Below, piece after piece: positions 47,510-60,246 of a stretch of 64,000 bases of DNA. A program made the translations under genes and the position numbers. Positions within the stretch are counted from its first letter, which is position 1. The number at the start of each line of letters is the position of its first letter. Origin of the DNA: Metaphire vulgaris. Taxonomy: Eukaryota; Annelida; Clitellata; Crassiclitellata; Megascolecidae. The notes beneath the pieces were generated by a model, which had not been told where the DNA came from, ran no database searches, and saw only the letters and a list, made by a program, of their open reading frames with translations. The stretch lies in contig CM030842.1 in NCBI GenBank assembly GCA_018105865.1, positions 17,679,915-17,743,914 on the forward strand, written 5' to 3'.

Positions 47510-49184
47510 CTTTCGTGGACTTTGATGAGATTCTGATTTCGGAATTCTCACTTTCTGATCTCGATTTTTTCAAAAATTTCTTCGCCTGAAACAGAAAAAG
47601 GCAGCTGAAAATTCGCAATGACGTCATATTCGGATCTTCGTTTTTTTGGTTGTGCTTTGAAGCGCTCTTATGATCGGTCCTATTGGAGAATGCATTAGTT
47701 TCATTTGCACAGAAATCGTTTCAGACCATAGAAGCTGCACTGAACGGGCGTTTGCTTACCTTTGGCAACGGTTGTCGTTTGTTGTTGTCGTTGTTCGTTG
47801 CTCTTTGTCTCCTCTCGACCAGAGGCCAGAATCTAACGGGGCGCTGGTGACTGTGCGACCCTTTGCTCTGGAAGTAGACGCTGCTGTTAGCTGTTCTCCA
47901 GAAGTGCGTTACCGGATACCCGCCGTGACCCTCACAGGGCTTCAACATCAGATGACCATCGCAGCCCTGTGTTGGACACGGTCTCCCTATTTAAACAGAG
48001 GACACACGCGCCAGTAACCACTCCGCCGACCAAAGACCAACTCAGCCTACTAATAATTAATTAAATGGCTTAATTCCAATTGCTGGCATCATCCGGTGTC
48101 ATCGGATTCACTGTCAATCAAACGATGAATAACAAAGGTCAATTAAAACATCTGACCTCTCTGCCTCTTCTACGTCATCAGAATAGATTTTCTAACGAAT
48201 GGATCTTAACGAAGGAGAGGTAATGGAAAAGTGAATTCTACCGATCTGCTTCGCTCTGGCTTTGTCGCATATTGCAGGTCGAAGGTTTACAAGAGGTTTC
48301 GAATCGGCGTCCAGACAAGGTCGACTGCAGGCGAGCACTCCGAGACAGGACTTCTTGAGGACGAGTGCATTGTGGTTGTTTGTATTGCGCATCGCCCATC
48401 CGCTCATGTGTCGTCCAGCTTCGACGTCATCTGATGCGCTGTACACGAACTTACAGTGACCGTCTGGCCATTGCTGGAAACTATCATACTCACTCACCTG
48501 CCACAACACAGTATTCACAGAGGATAACTCTGAAGATATTCTTACAATACCTGAATCAATAATTCATGGAACTGATAATATTTTAAAGAAAACTCTCGAT
48601 TCGTCGCTTTTCGTTAACCACTTCGCTGTGTCAGGCAAAGTATACACGAAGTGAGAAAACAATCAGTCCAATCAAAGCGCATGGGAAAATATTCCACTTT
48701 ATTTGAAAACATGTCCTATGTCTTATTCTGGACCAGGTCACGTGACCCTTAGGACATCCTCAATTTCCGCTGACTGACTCACTTACCCTCGGCAGAAGCT
48801 TCTCGCAGATGTCCCACGAATGACGCTGAGAGCAATTCATTTCCGTTTCCTGTCTCTGTGCGAGCGAATATATCGGACTGACGTCAGAGTATTCGTCATC
48901 GACGGTAGACGAGTCATATTCTTTGATCATCATCTCCAGACCAGGACTCATGACGTCACAATCCTCAACTTCGTTCAAACGAACTTCCTGCAAAATACGA
49001 AAGACGATGTTACCACTTCACGTCAAAAAAACGGACTTCCGCTGAAGACGTCCACCTGAATGGAAGAAGCGAAGGGAAGGAGAGGAGCTGAATCCGACCG
49101 AAAAAGACGAACCTCTCTGTTCGGCTGAAACTGAAAGCGACTGATAAGTTTCAGTTCCTTTTCAGTTGCTTTCGTTCTTCTCAT
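45871..49184 (-). CDS. gcm: Gcm (glial cells missing) transcription factor
   Basis: Exons, 5' to 3' on the minus strand: 49184-49056 (candidate first exon, [12 protein letters not shown]...), 48987-48787, 48497-48242, 47986-47760, 47585-47468 and 46812-45871. All junctions are GT-AG with matching phase (0, 0, 1, 0, 1). The GCM DNA-binding domain runs from [10 protein letters not shown] at the end of exon 2, through [10 protein letters not shown] and [11 protein letters not shown] in exon 3, to [20 protein letters not shown] and [10 protein letters not shown] in exon 4. Its Cys and His residues are the zinc ligands of this family. Exon 5 is basic with Ser and Ala runs; exon 6 is rich in His, Ser and acidic residues. 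Exon 6 is open in one frame to a stop at 46199 (514 residues in total), but protein-like sequence switches frame at the AAA at 46495-46493. With one base fewer there, the frame runs to 45871 (623 residues). Gcm proteins are nuclear developmental regulators. Confidence 0.92.
46925..47170 (+). pseudogene. LINE 3'-end fragment in the last gcm intron
   Basis: Translation in shifting frames gives [20 protein letters not shown], then [16 protein letters not shown], then [18 protein letters not shown]. This is the familiar C-terminal block of LINE polyproteins (IGH.LR..., GRP..TW.R, AQDR..WR.LV). It has stops and frameshifts, and runs straight into a GAA microsatellite. It lies opposite in strand to gcm. 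Confidence 0.75.
47174..47381. repeat. (GAA)n and (TTA)n microsatellites
   Basis: A GAA tract (47174-47255), interrupted purine sequence, then a TTA tract (47346-47381). They lie in the last gcm intron. The GAA tract may be the tail of the preceding LINE fragment. Confidence 0.95.
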
Positions 49185-50439
49185 CCTTTTGCTTAATTGA
49201 ATCAATTAAGATGAGATCTGTTTTTTTTCGTGAAGGTTGTGGAGCGGATGACGGTCATCTGATACGCCTTTAGACCATGCGCCCCTCAGCCGTGAAGAGC
49301 AAAGGGGTCTCTGCTGCTGTGTAAGGTGAAGCCCAGTCTGCGTTTCTGTTTGGAAATGACGGCGTTGACGCCGGTCGACTGCGCATTTATATATCTGCAT
49401 TTTGATTCGAGAATATTTAAAAAGTCTTAATTGAATAGGATTAAATGTCAGCGAAGGCATCGTTCACTCTTGTTCCCTATTCTTACTTCTGCTTCTGACC
49501 ACATGAGGCTCACCATAAATCACCGACTGAGCACATCACTAAGATAGACAACCCCAAGAGAACCCGATCCAAAGACTATACATATGATACGAGATACACC
49601 CTCTCACTCCTCCGTCCGTCCGTCCATCAGAAGACATTCTCTCGATCTCGAATAATTATAAACCAATTAATAATAATTGATGGCACATTGACGACCGATT
49701 AGGTTTCAAGCCTTGGACTTCTCCAGTCAAACGCTCCCTTCGTTTCTCCATTTCAAACACCAATTTACTGCTGCAGCTCAAGAAAAACGCAACGACGAAC
49801 ATGTCGACGATTACATCTGAGAAATTTGAAAAGAATTTAAAGAAATGTATGACCGTTGATGAATCGCTAACACCTGCTGCTTAATGTAGGCGCATAACTT
49901 TCAATCCGTTTCTAATATCTCGGCTGCCTTATTCGCCGCACAAAACTTCTAAATTCCTGTAAAACTAGGAAATTTCAATATCTCTTACTTTTGCGGTTCT
50001 AATACGAAACGAAGCAATGCAGAGGACGTGGAATGCAGAGACCACTAAAAGTCCGACGCAAGAGGAAGGGCCTTTGACTAAGCAGAGGAGTGGCTCATCC
50101 GGTGTCTGCCTCTGTCTCTTCTGTCGACGAAAGACACAAGCGCCGTCTATTCCGTCCTCTTGTCTTCGTCCTTTTATCCGTCGTCCAAGCAGGAGAACGA
50201 GGCACTGACGACGCCGGACCCCATAGGGGACGGTCCTAGGCGGGCGACGCTCTTCTGTGCCGCCGGTCGACGACAATAGACAAGAGGAGGAGGAGGAGGA
50301 GGAGGAGGAGGAGGAGGAGGAGGAGGAGGAGGAGGAGGAGGAGGAGGAGGCGGTGACTGCAATTGACGAATATTGACTTCGTTCTCATTTGTCTTAACAG
50401 ACTAGCGTTGATTGGCTGCTGATGCTGCTCTGTCGCAGT

Positions 50440-50479
<40 letters not shown>

Positions 50480-52344
50480 TGATGATGTTCCTCCTGAGTG
50501 CGTTAGTGATTTTGTCATTTCAAAGCAGTCGAAATACTTAAGACCAAAAGTTTTAATACAATACTTACGAAGAATGCAAATCGATTGCATCTTTAGCAGG
50601 GAATCTCGTCTTCGACGAGCAAAAGACCGTTGTCAGTCAACAGTTGCATACGAATGCACAGCTGACAACCGTTGCATTTCGTTGTTCAGAATAACAATGC
50701 AATAACGAAATAATGACACAACGGATATCAACAGACAGCAGCGGAATGACAGTAAAAGCATAAGAGTTGTACTAAGTTCATACAATGGAAGAGGAAATCG
50801 TGTTGTTTTCATTTCGTAATAATTCTGTAGAATAGTTTAGTTGAAGTGGAACAGTTGGCGGGCGACAAAGAAACCACGTGACCATGTGACACAAATGCTT
50901 TGCGCTGGTTCCCTTGCCCAGAGCGTGTTCAGTTCCTTGTCTTAGGACCAGCGGCGTTCTATTGGACCGAGGTTTTGCTTCAGTCGGTTGTATCATCTGG
51001 AATGCCCTTGCTGCTTAACACATCAGCCCCCCCCCTCTTCCCCACACACAACCATCGCCTCCGGAACACTCCATCTGAAGACCTCTTCCCGTTCAAAGCA
51101 ATTGCAGTGGCAGCACTTCTGAGTGCTCACCCTAAAGAGGCGTTATATAAATGCATTTTTATTGTTTCATTACAATTGATCCACAACTTCTTCAATCGTT
51201 TGCCTAACACAACTGAGACTGCCTAGAGTTTAAATAAGTTTGAAATTATATTTCGCCACACGCCATGTTTTCGTTGGAGACAGAATGAGCAAAATTGAGG
51301 CAAATACCAGCATGGAGGACTGAAGTGGGAAGCAGTCGTTTGAACAAAGGATGCGCGCCTATATCGAGATTCAACTGTCAACATATTTTGCGAAGATCTT
51401 GTCATTAATATTTATGTCGTCCGTTCTCTAACAACGGTTTTCGCGCTCTTTTATATTCACTCATTCGACGCCTTTCAATTAACTCAGTGCATCAGAATGG
51501 CGTGTATGAGGAGGACGCCACAGTGTTGTTTTGATATATTACTGATGCGTAGAATGTTGAATATAGTGTTGTTGTGTGTGTGTGTGTGTGTGTGTTGCAT
51601 GTGTGTGTCTCCTGTGATGTTTTCGTCTGTTTCCACAGCATGTGACCTCAATTGTAAATGAGAGAATAAATAGGAAATGGCGTTTACTGCCTTGTCTTAA
51701 TATGAGAAAACACATCATACACGCTGCGCCTCTAACATATGGCCACGGATGCATTAATTACACCTCGGAGTCTATTGGCTCGTTTCTTTTCTTCCACTCC
51801 TCCTCCTCCTCCTCCTCTCGCCTTCTTTTTGCACTTTCTCTCATAATTAGACTCGTTTAGGAAAAAGACTAGAAGTCGAATGGCGAGATTTCCATCACAT
51901 AAATGCGGAGACTGAATGTCGTTTTGCGTTAACTGACAGAGGCTCATCGTGAAACTTTTCAACGACAGACAACGGACGAGTAGAAACATTCGATGACTGA
52001 GACTATAGATTCATATAGCGCCTTCATTCCACACAAATGCCGACAGCGATGATTTCGATCGTCTGAAACCGAATTTCACAATTGAAGATTTGACAAATTT
52101 CTAGGAATTCATTGCTTTTTGCGAATTTGAACAGAATACAGAGAGAGACAGAGTTACAGTGGTCAAGGCATTCTCTCTCTCGTCACTTGCCAAAGAGAGA
52201 GGAGGCTGAAGATGAAATCATGTTTACAGTTTCTTTAGCTGTGAAAATGGCTGCACGTGACTTTGTCAAGCGAAGAGTTTAACGCAGACGAATGATCACG
52301 TGATATATATATACATACATATACATGTGTATATATACATACAT

Positions 52345-52377
<33 letters not shown>

Positions 52378-53141
52378 CAGATACGATCGCATGAGCGCAT
52401 TTCGTTCCTATTACTTGATATTACATTTATAGTTGAATGGTTGAGATATTGATAAATATTTATATTAAACTACGAATACATCTTTCGTTGACTCTGATCC
52501 ATCACGATGCAAGGCGTTGGCTGCTGCTGCTGCTGCTGCTGTGACAGCGCTGCTGCTGTTGCTGTTGCTGTTGTTATTGCTTTGCTAATGAGGCGCATAA
52601 TATATCGGCTTCTAAGCGTTTCTGCATTCGACTGTTTTGGCAACAGAAATTAACAACAACTACCAGCAACAGTGGATCAAGTATTCGGTCGAATTAACTT
52701 CTGTTTTCTGCGTCGCTCAGTTCAGGATATGTCATCAGGCGAACAACGACAGACGGACAAACGGACGAATAGAGCGAGCAACGGACGGACGGACGGACGA
52801 AGTAAGAGAGTTTACTGGGACGAAATAGGCGGGTGGGGGTGCAAACGGAGAATGCAGCGGATCAGTTAGTTGACAGAGAATGGAGTATCCATACATTCAG
52901 TTAATCGGAGAAATATTGACACTTTTCGACATATTCGTACGTTTTCTATTCTTCGGCCATTTGTGTCCCCCCCAACTAGAGTCAATACGGTTCTGGGATA
53001 AGTGAGGGGGAGCTAAGGACTTTGCCACTTTTGTCGTAGTTTCCTGTGTGAGATTCTGCCTATATCGCCATCAACCGGTCACAAACGTCAAATGACGGCC
53101 GCCATTGGGCGGCGCTGATTAGGAACAGAAGAAGAAGTGGC

Positions 53142-53179
<38 letters not shown>

Positions 53180-53669
53180 ACGCAAGTTATAAGTTAAACA
53201 TTGATGTCTCCATTCCACTTCGCTTTAATTAAGACATTTCTATATTTTCCAGAACCTAATCTCTTTTTTGGAGTAACAGTCAAATAGGCCTGCTACTTTC
53301 CTTAATGAAAGAGAATCAAAGAGAATAAAGAGACCAATGACAGAGACAAGCAGAAAGACATATAATTCAGTAACCTCTTAAGACTAAGAATATCACGAGA
53401 CAGGAATAGGAAAAAGTAGAAGCGAGAATCTCGACTTCTCTTTCCTTCCTCAGTCGCTCAAAACTGATTTTTAACGTTCCCAATTTATGATAAATATTTC
53501 ATTAAAAAATTGTTCGTAATTCTACAATTCGAATGTAATTAGGCATCAGACAGTCTCTCTCTCCTCTGCAGTTTTATTCAAATTTGTTTCAAACAGAAGA
53601 ATCACTCTTGAAGAAATCGATGCACTTGGTTTCGATTTGGCTTCAAATCGTCGTCGTCGTCGTCATCAT

Positions 53670-53709
<40 letters not shown>

Positions 53710-53828
53710 GTATGCTCGTCTTCGATCAGTGCTCTTCACTTGTGGGCTGTGCTTCTGTTGAGTGACACCTAGTGTTCTATGGTGATTGGTGAGTTTATCA
53801 AGCGATTATATCATCAGGCAATGAATCA
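49185..53828. other. Intergenic, simple repeats only
   Basis: Holds GGA (50285-50351), CAG (50441-50478), GT (51570-51596), TA/CATA (52307-52377), CTG (52521-52570) and GA (53149-53175) tracts, and TCG-TCA-CAG runs at 53649-53708. Open frames across these are low-complexity artefacts. No conserved domain was recognised. Confidence 0.6.
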
Positions 53829-53950
53829 TTGAAAGACCAAGAAAAAGATGGATGGATGACATCAAGGAGGATCTGGAAACAAAAAGAACATGACAATTGC
53901 AGTTAAGGATTTAGATTGACGCAAAGAGAGCGAAGTGCATGAAATGTTTC
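53829..53950 (+). pseudogene. LINE 3'-end fragment
   Basis: RPRKRWMDDIKEDLETKRT followed by stops resembles the GRPRKRW.DDI block near the C-terminus of LINE polyproteins. Short and dead. Confidence 0.5.
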
Positions 53951-54095
53951 CTATCTAACTGTTGCCGCCGTTCAGGGCAGAAAGTGAAGATGAATGAATC
54001 ATTTCTCTTTCACTTCCCCGAAGAATGGTTTCCAGCGTCACTCTTTCATTTACAAATCCTCCTCTCTTTCAGCTCGATTGGCTTCGATGCCACGA

Positions 54096-54135
<40 letters not shown>

Positions 54136-54261
54136 GCACACACCAAGCCCTGCCGCCGTCACGACACGCATGACAATGAAGAGGCGAAAGCTTCTTGCAC
54201 ACGTCATCCGCCACAAGGAAGTTGCCGTTCGATCCGTGCTATTAAAGTGCGTTAGCATTCA

Positions 54262-54560
54262 GGGTGCGCGGTAGAACAGTGGTTAGCGCACTCGTCTGTC
54301 AATCCTGAGGTTCGTGGTTCAACTCCCGGCCTCTGAGGCAGAAACTTTTCGGTTGTCTCTGTCCCAAGCGCCCCCAGTCGACTCAGCTGTGAATGAGTAC
54401 ATCGGGTATTTACTCAGTGGAAGGAAAGGCGGCGAGGGAAAGGATGGCAATCCGCCCTCATTCAACCGTAAATATATCAATACGTAAAACTGAAGGAGGC
54501 GCTAACCCTTCGGTTCTTCGACGGGCTCGCGCTGCCTTATGGAGTATAAACATGAGTTCG
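54262..54560 (+). mobile_element. tRNA-derived SINE
   Basis: The tRNA-like head GGGTGCGCGGTAGAACAGTG (A box) is followed by GGTTCAACTCC (B box, 54316-54326) at roughly tRNA spacing. Then comes a non-tRNA body containing CAGTCGACTCAGCTGTGAAT, of a type seen in several animal SINEs. No anticodon arm good enough for a functional tRNA. The 3' boundary is approximate. Confidence 0.7.
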
Positions 54561-55234
54561 TAAAAGTAAGAAATTTCGTCTCAATTATTCTCTTCGCGAA
54601 AACTTTTTGACTGCAGCTTCATTGAAACTTGCTAAACACCTTCTACTTAATCATCATCCATTCCTTTCGCATCCCACGTCACACCTGCCCACTCCATGAC
54701 CATTCTCAGCCGCGGTTCCACTTGTATGTCATGCTGCCAATCGCTAAATTCTTTGTAATTTGTTGAAAACGGAGAGAGAGAGAGAGAGAGAGAGAGAGTG
54801 CTATTTTCCGATCGTCATCCCTGGAGACGAGGCGAGGCAGGAGAGCATGAGGAAGCTGCAGCAGTAAATGCTGAGGACTGACTCACTGAGTTTCATCAAT
54901 TGAATGACAAAATGAACCCGCAGCCATCTAGTGACGTCTCCTGGAGAAGACGACTGCGGTCCGTGGGCGTTAAAAATGATGATGGAGGCACGTGACCAGT
55001 TACGCCCCCGCACAAGTAGACACCTGTTATGAGGGCCTAGAAGACGACGCTATCGTTGTTCTGTCCCGTGCAAAATATCCTCTGCGGTCAGCGTGACACC
55101 GACAAACCACATCTGATAGCGTAAGAGAGATAATGCGCATGATTCATAGCGCATAGGACTCTTCCTATATTCATCGTTCGATTTTTACTCTTTATTAGGC
55201 TACAGGAGACAACTATTTCCACGGCCAATACACA

Positions 55235-55241
<7 letters not shown>

Positions 55242-55286
<45 letters not shown>

Positions 55287-55524
55287 GTCCGCTTGAAGTG
55301 TGGGTGCAGGGGTGCAGCTGCACCCTCTGGAAAAATGTAGGGGGGTGCAATGCACCCCTGGAAAGATGATGGTCTGCACCGCCTCTGCACCCCCTGTATC
55401 CTGAAATACAGGGGGTGCAGAGAGGGCGCAGAGAGTGCAGAGGACCTTTTTGCTTGTCAAGAATTTGAAAGAGAAAAAGTTAACTTCGGAAAAATCTGCA
55501 CCATGACCAAAATTCGTTCCCGCC

Positions 55525-55613
<89 letters not shown>
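55242..55613. mobile_element. Family I MITE (55284-55528) nested in a (TA)n microsatellite
   Basis: TA tracts at 55242-55283 and 55529-55613 flank a 245-bp element starting CAGGTCCGCTTGAAG and ending TTCGTTCCCGCCCTG. It shares most of its sequence with the 25357-25648 copy. Any target duplication is hidden within the TA repeat. The preceding stretch 54561-55241 shows no gene. Confidence 0.8.
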
Positions 55614-55616
<3 letters not shown>

Positions 55617-55776
55617 TTTGAATGACGAAAGTGTAATCAAATTGCATCAGTATAGTTTAATGCCATTAAATTGTAATTGTCATGGAATTTTGGTCTCTGA
55701 TGAACTGAAGATAAGGTTGTCAATGCACATCCTGGGACGAGAGCGGACAAATCCGAGCCTAAATAACGTCTCATTC

Positions 55777-56068
55777 CAATGGTGTAGCCAGGATTTCCAA
55801 AAGGGGGGAGGTTATTTTGATTTTGACCGTGACCAACTTTGAAAAATCTGGACAAGCAAAAACAAGGTTATCACCTCTAGCTTTTTTCCTGCCAAGCAAA
55901 AAGAAGATCCTCGCCTCTTAAACACCGTTACATTTTAATTCATAGCCAAGAGGGGTTTGACCCCCAAAGTCGCGTCAAAAATTAGATATGCATGAAAACT
56001 CATTACAAATATTTTGTTTTCGGCAGCCAAGGGGTGGGTTAACCCCCAAACCCCTGGCTACGCCACTG
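55777..56068. mobile_element. hAT-like MITE, 292 bp, perfect TSD
   Basis: Ends CAATGGTGTAGCCAGGATTT and CCCCTGGCTACGCCACTG. The octamer TCTCATTC flanks it exactly (55769-55776 and 56069-56076). Confidence 0.88.
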
Positions 56069-56203
56069 TCTCATTCTATTTCTAGCTTTTGCTTTGTTCA
56101 TAATCCACCCTACTGTTTCCCCACTCGCACTCTAACTGATCTCCACAATTGACCGGGTCTCTCGCGCCATGGAATTGGAAGGCAGTCGATTGACAGCTCC
56201 GCG

Positions 56204-56204
<1 letters not shown>

Positions 56205-56272
<68 letters not shown>

Positions 56273-56958
56273 TGCAGAACATTTTGGCCGTTAGAGCGTG
56301 TCAGAGTAGCATGTCAACATGGCAATCAATAATTATTTCATATTCAGACCCATCTTGGCAAAAGTCGAAGCGGGTCAGGAGAAACTAACATCGGCGCCGA
56401 AGGACACCGTCAGTCCAGCCTCTGCAGCCAATCTGTCCATTCGACGACGATCCAGTTTCAAATGTTTATTGCTTAGATATTATAGAGAATTAACGGCGCT
56501 GGGAAAAAACTCAACGCTCAGTACACAAGGCCCAGCGCTGGACGTCTTCGTCGCTTCCACAGCGCTCTAGCGTCACCTGGCGCCACCTAGCGAATGACCA
56601 CATATGACAAGAATCACTCGGTGACTCCAAGACGTCGGACAGATGATTATGTACAACAAAACAATAGAAGAATTGTCGCGATGTGAAGACTAAAGATAAG
56701 ATAAAGCAACATCAATGCCCTGTTAAGGTCAGAACTATTGAAAAGCATCCGTTGTATTGGTTCTTATATTGGAGAGACCCCAGTGAACCACTTTAAGCCC
56801 TGTTATTATTATTATTGTCTTCAAGCAGAAGATTATAGATTCGTTGTCACCGTGTATTTAGAATGCGTCTTGCGACAAAACAGCAAATGTAAACCTCAAG
56901 AGCGCTATCAATATGGCTGCTGCATGTCCATAACCCTCAGCGAAGTAGTATATACACA

Positions 56959-57030
<72 letters not shown>

Positions 57031-57428
57031 GATCCTTGTTCTGTATGTCTGTTACCTTCAAGCGTTCTCATTGGTTGACGAAGAAGCGTTTGACGAAGCG
57101 TACGTTTAACACGGTTTAGTCGAGTCATTGCAGCGTCAGAGGGGTGGGCGTGCGACGACGTTGCTATTGGTAACAATTGTTCGTAGCTTGAGGAAGTTGC
57201 GCAATTTTATCATACATTTTAACGTACACAAAAAATACGTGTACAGCGTCACAAATGGTCTCAGTTGCGTGATTTTAACGTACATAGGCCTAATTATTAA
57301 GTGGCGCTGAGCTTGGCTAGGTGGCGATCATTGAAATGTTGTTCAGCATGAATTCAATGATTGGGTATTAGGTATAGGTATTGGATTAGTATTATCCTGC
57401 ACTGCGAGCGAAGCGAATCTTTCTAGTA

Positions 57429-57478
<50 letters not shown>
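56205..57478. repeat. (TAA)n and two (TA)n microsatellites
   Basis: TAA tract at 56205-56272, TA tracts at 56961-57027 and 57430-57478. No gene is recognised between 56069 and 58380. A frame at 57697-57903 contains FGEFSSPNYQTTNARC, loosely like the start of a CUB domain, but it is not called. Confidence 0.85.
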
Positions 57479-57480
<2 letters not shown>

Positions 57481-58383
57481 CTTTTAGTCTTTAATCCTTA
57501 TAAAAGCTAATGTTGTTGAGTATCGACCATAAAGGCGCAGAACTACCCTAAAACAAAATACCACGGAACAAACCAATCAACATCTGACCAACGCAATCAG
57601 GATAATTATATTCAAGAGTGACGTCATTACCATAGAGTAGATACAAGACCCATCGATGATCTCTGACCCAGGTGACCTATCAAGTAGCCAATAGCCATGT
57701 CCCATTTCACATCGCTGCCTCTGCCGGGCGCCTCTCTAAAACAGAGATCTCTCCTAAAGGCAACGAGAGTGGAATTCGGAGAATTTAGCTCTCCAAACTA
57801 TCAAACTACGAATGCCCGATGTGACCTTAAGAGCACGTCCAAAGAACTGCGACTCTTTGCAGCTCTTGTGCCCCTGATGACGCAATTTCCTCTTTCGTTG
57901 TAGCAGAGATTTCCAACCAGTCTAAACTAAACGACTTCTCTTGATCATCACAACTTCTTCAGTCGCGTGTCTTCTATTCCTCTGTTCCTCTCTCGTTCTT
58001 CTTCTTCTTCTTCTTCTTCTTCTTGATAAAATTGTCACTTGGTCATAAAAACGCTGTTCTTTCTGCCTTCTCTTCCTCCTCCTTCTCCTCCCCCTCCTCC
58101 TCCTCCTCCTCCTCTCCATTGCCTCTGTGTTGGACTGTGTTTTCCTAACGCTGCCTTAGCAATAGAAGCCGCCTCTCATTTAGATCAGAGAAAAGAACTG
58201 ATGATCAGCATCCGGCCGATCAACAGATGCTGGGAAGATAAGACCAACAGACACCGTCTCCTCCTTCTCCTCCTCCCTCCCCCTCCTTCTCCTCCTTCTC
58301 TTCCTCCTCTTAGCCATCGTTCGTCTGCTCTTTGTTCCTCCGCCATTTACTGCTGCTGTAGCTTCACCTGCTTTCGATGATGT

Positions 58384-58493
58384 CCCTCTGTCTGTCTCTC
58401 TGTCTGTCCCTCTGTCTGTCCCTCTGTCTGTCCCTCTGTCTGTCCCTCTGTCTGTCCCTCTGTCTGTCCCTCTGTCTGTCCCTCTGTCTGTCC
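58384..58493. repeat. 12-bp minisatellite (CCCTCTGTCTGT)n
   Basis: About nine tandem units, nearly identical. A TC tract follows at 58639-58681. Confidence 0.95.
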
Positions 58494-58631
58494 TATTCTT
58501 TTGATGTAACACTATCTGACCGGCGCCGCGTGAAGTCATCGTCGTCTGTTGTAACTTCTGCGCTAAAAATAGCTCTTCTAGGAAGGAACGAAAGGGCGCC
58601 TCACCAGCCGAAGCAATGCTCCACACGTTAA

Positions 58632-58684
<53 letters not shown>

Positions 58685-58881
58685 CTGCATCTTCATCATC
58701 GTCTGCCCGTTGCATCCGCCAACTGCCAGCGCCAGAGGCTGCCTCTTGGTGCTCTGCCCCGGCATGCGCCTCGGCGTCACGCCTTTTCGTTCCGCTCTCT
58801 CTCCTCCTCCTCCTCTTCCTCCTCCTCCCCTCCTCCTCCTCCTCCTCCTTCTCACTGAACTTGCCTGACAATTGATATGTT

Positions 58882-59204
58882 TGCGTCGTATGGCCGCCGT
58901 GCGACGGGGCACCTGCCGCCGCCCTCTACTTCTCCTTCTCCGCCTCCCTATTAGGAATTGCGAAGATTCTCTGTGGAAGAAGTCAAGAGTTGGTCGTTGC
59001 TGTCTTTGGGAGAAGTTTGGGCGTAAGACACATACACAACTTCCTTTGTCTGCTAATAGAGAAGGCGACCTACGTCTCAAAGACAGACCCGGACGAACAC
59101 GCAGACGCACAGGAAGAGGTACGAAGAAGAATCCCACTTGGGTTGAAGCAGGGGACTCAAAAAGAACGAACCGAGTTCTCGGCGGCGAAATTAAAGGAAT
59201 AGAA
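58882..59204 (+). other. Open frame of about 107 codons, uncertain
   Basis: One plus-strand frame is open between TGA and TAG, ending in charged sequence (TDPDEHADAQEEVRRRI). There is no ATG at its start, although an acceptor could lie upstream. I recognise no domain. The antisense is also open but Arg-rich. Nothing else gene-like is visible in 58494-60166. Confidence 0.2.
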
Positions 59205-60166
59205 GCTGCTGCGTTGTGTTCTCGGGAACAGATGTCAAATCAATGACATGGAGGTAAGAGTTGAACGCCAAAACTGTTGCTGGGGACATTTAGAAAATTC
59301 GATAATTTCTGTCCCAAAAGACTCGTTTATGTAATATATTTAAAGCAATCATTAAAAATTGTGTTCTCTTATACAGTGCTAGCCACAGAGGAGGCACTGG
59401 GGACGCCCCTTCTATTCTGACTGGGACCGGTTGTGAGATTTGCGCAAGACCTTTGAGAATTGGGAAGGGTGTAAGTAGAACGGTCGAAGAGAATACGTCG
59501 ATATGACGGTTAGGATTACTACTAGGCCACTGCTCTCTCTCGACATTTCGCAGAATGCAGGAATAGAGGAATGGAATGGAATTTTACATCGACGACTTTT
59601 CGAATGGACTCGAGTTATTCTAGAGAGTCATTCGCACACGTATCAATGGATATATATTGATATGAAAAGGTTTCTAGAATTGCATAATAATCACGATTAG
59701 TGCTAGCCTCCATTGGCGTGTATGCGTCAATCTGCTTTGCTCTCTGCTAGTAATATTCTGTTTCCCAAAACTCATTTCCCAAGAATCTCCTCTTCTTCAG
59801 ATCTTAGTTGAAATTGCGCGGTTGAATTGTGATGAAAACCTTTGTTTCCGTCTCTTAATTAAGCGTTTGATTAGCTCCGTCGCTGAAGAACTGCATTCGC
59901 CCACCCAGGACTGAAGCACCTTCTTCGGCTTCAGTTTTTGTGAGAAAATTCTGGTGGGACTTTTTTCTCTTGTCGAAAAATCTCCATGTCATGTGAGGAG
60001 GAGCAAGAAAGCTCCGACCTTTCAACCTCAATTGGTCGTTTGTTCTTTCTCGTACTCGTTTCCCGATGACTTTGTTACTCGTCTCTGAAACAAAGGAATG
60101 TTTCGGGTCTTCTGCGCATTTGAGCAGCAAAACTGTCGATTGACAAACGAAGCGGACGGTCCGTGG

Positions 60167-60246
60167 TTAACCCCTTAACTGGGTATTTAACTGTAACTCA
60201 ATGTAAAATGAACGGATATATCCAGGGTCCCCAGTTAAGGGGTTAA
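60167..60246. mobile_element. 80-bp TTAA-flanked MITE, copy 3 (piggyBac-like)
   Basis: TTAA-CCCCTTAACTGGG ... CCCCAGTTAAGGGG-TTAA. It has the best-preserved terminal repeats of the three copies. Confidence 0.82.

Noticed and set aside
50174..50590. Poly-Pro, poly-Gly and poly-Cys frames
   Set aside because: Produced by GGA and CAG microsatellites with no conserved flanking sequence.
57697..57903. Frame with FGEFSSPNYQTTNARC, like the start of a CUB domain
   Set aside because: The rest of the frame lacks the second cysteine and core strands of CUB; no splice evidence.
58180..59137. Arg-rich minus-strand frames resembling basic nuclear proteins
   Set aside because: They follow from pyrimidine-rich plus-strand tracts (TCC, TC, CTGTC repeats) and show no stable motif.
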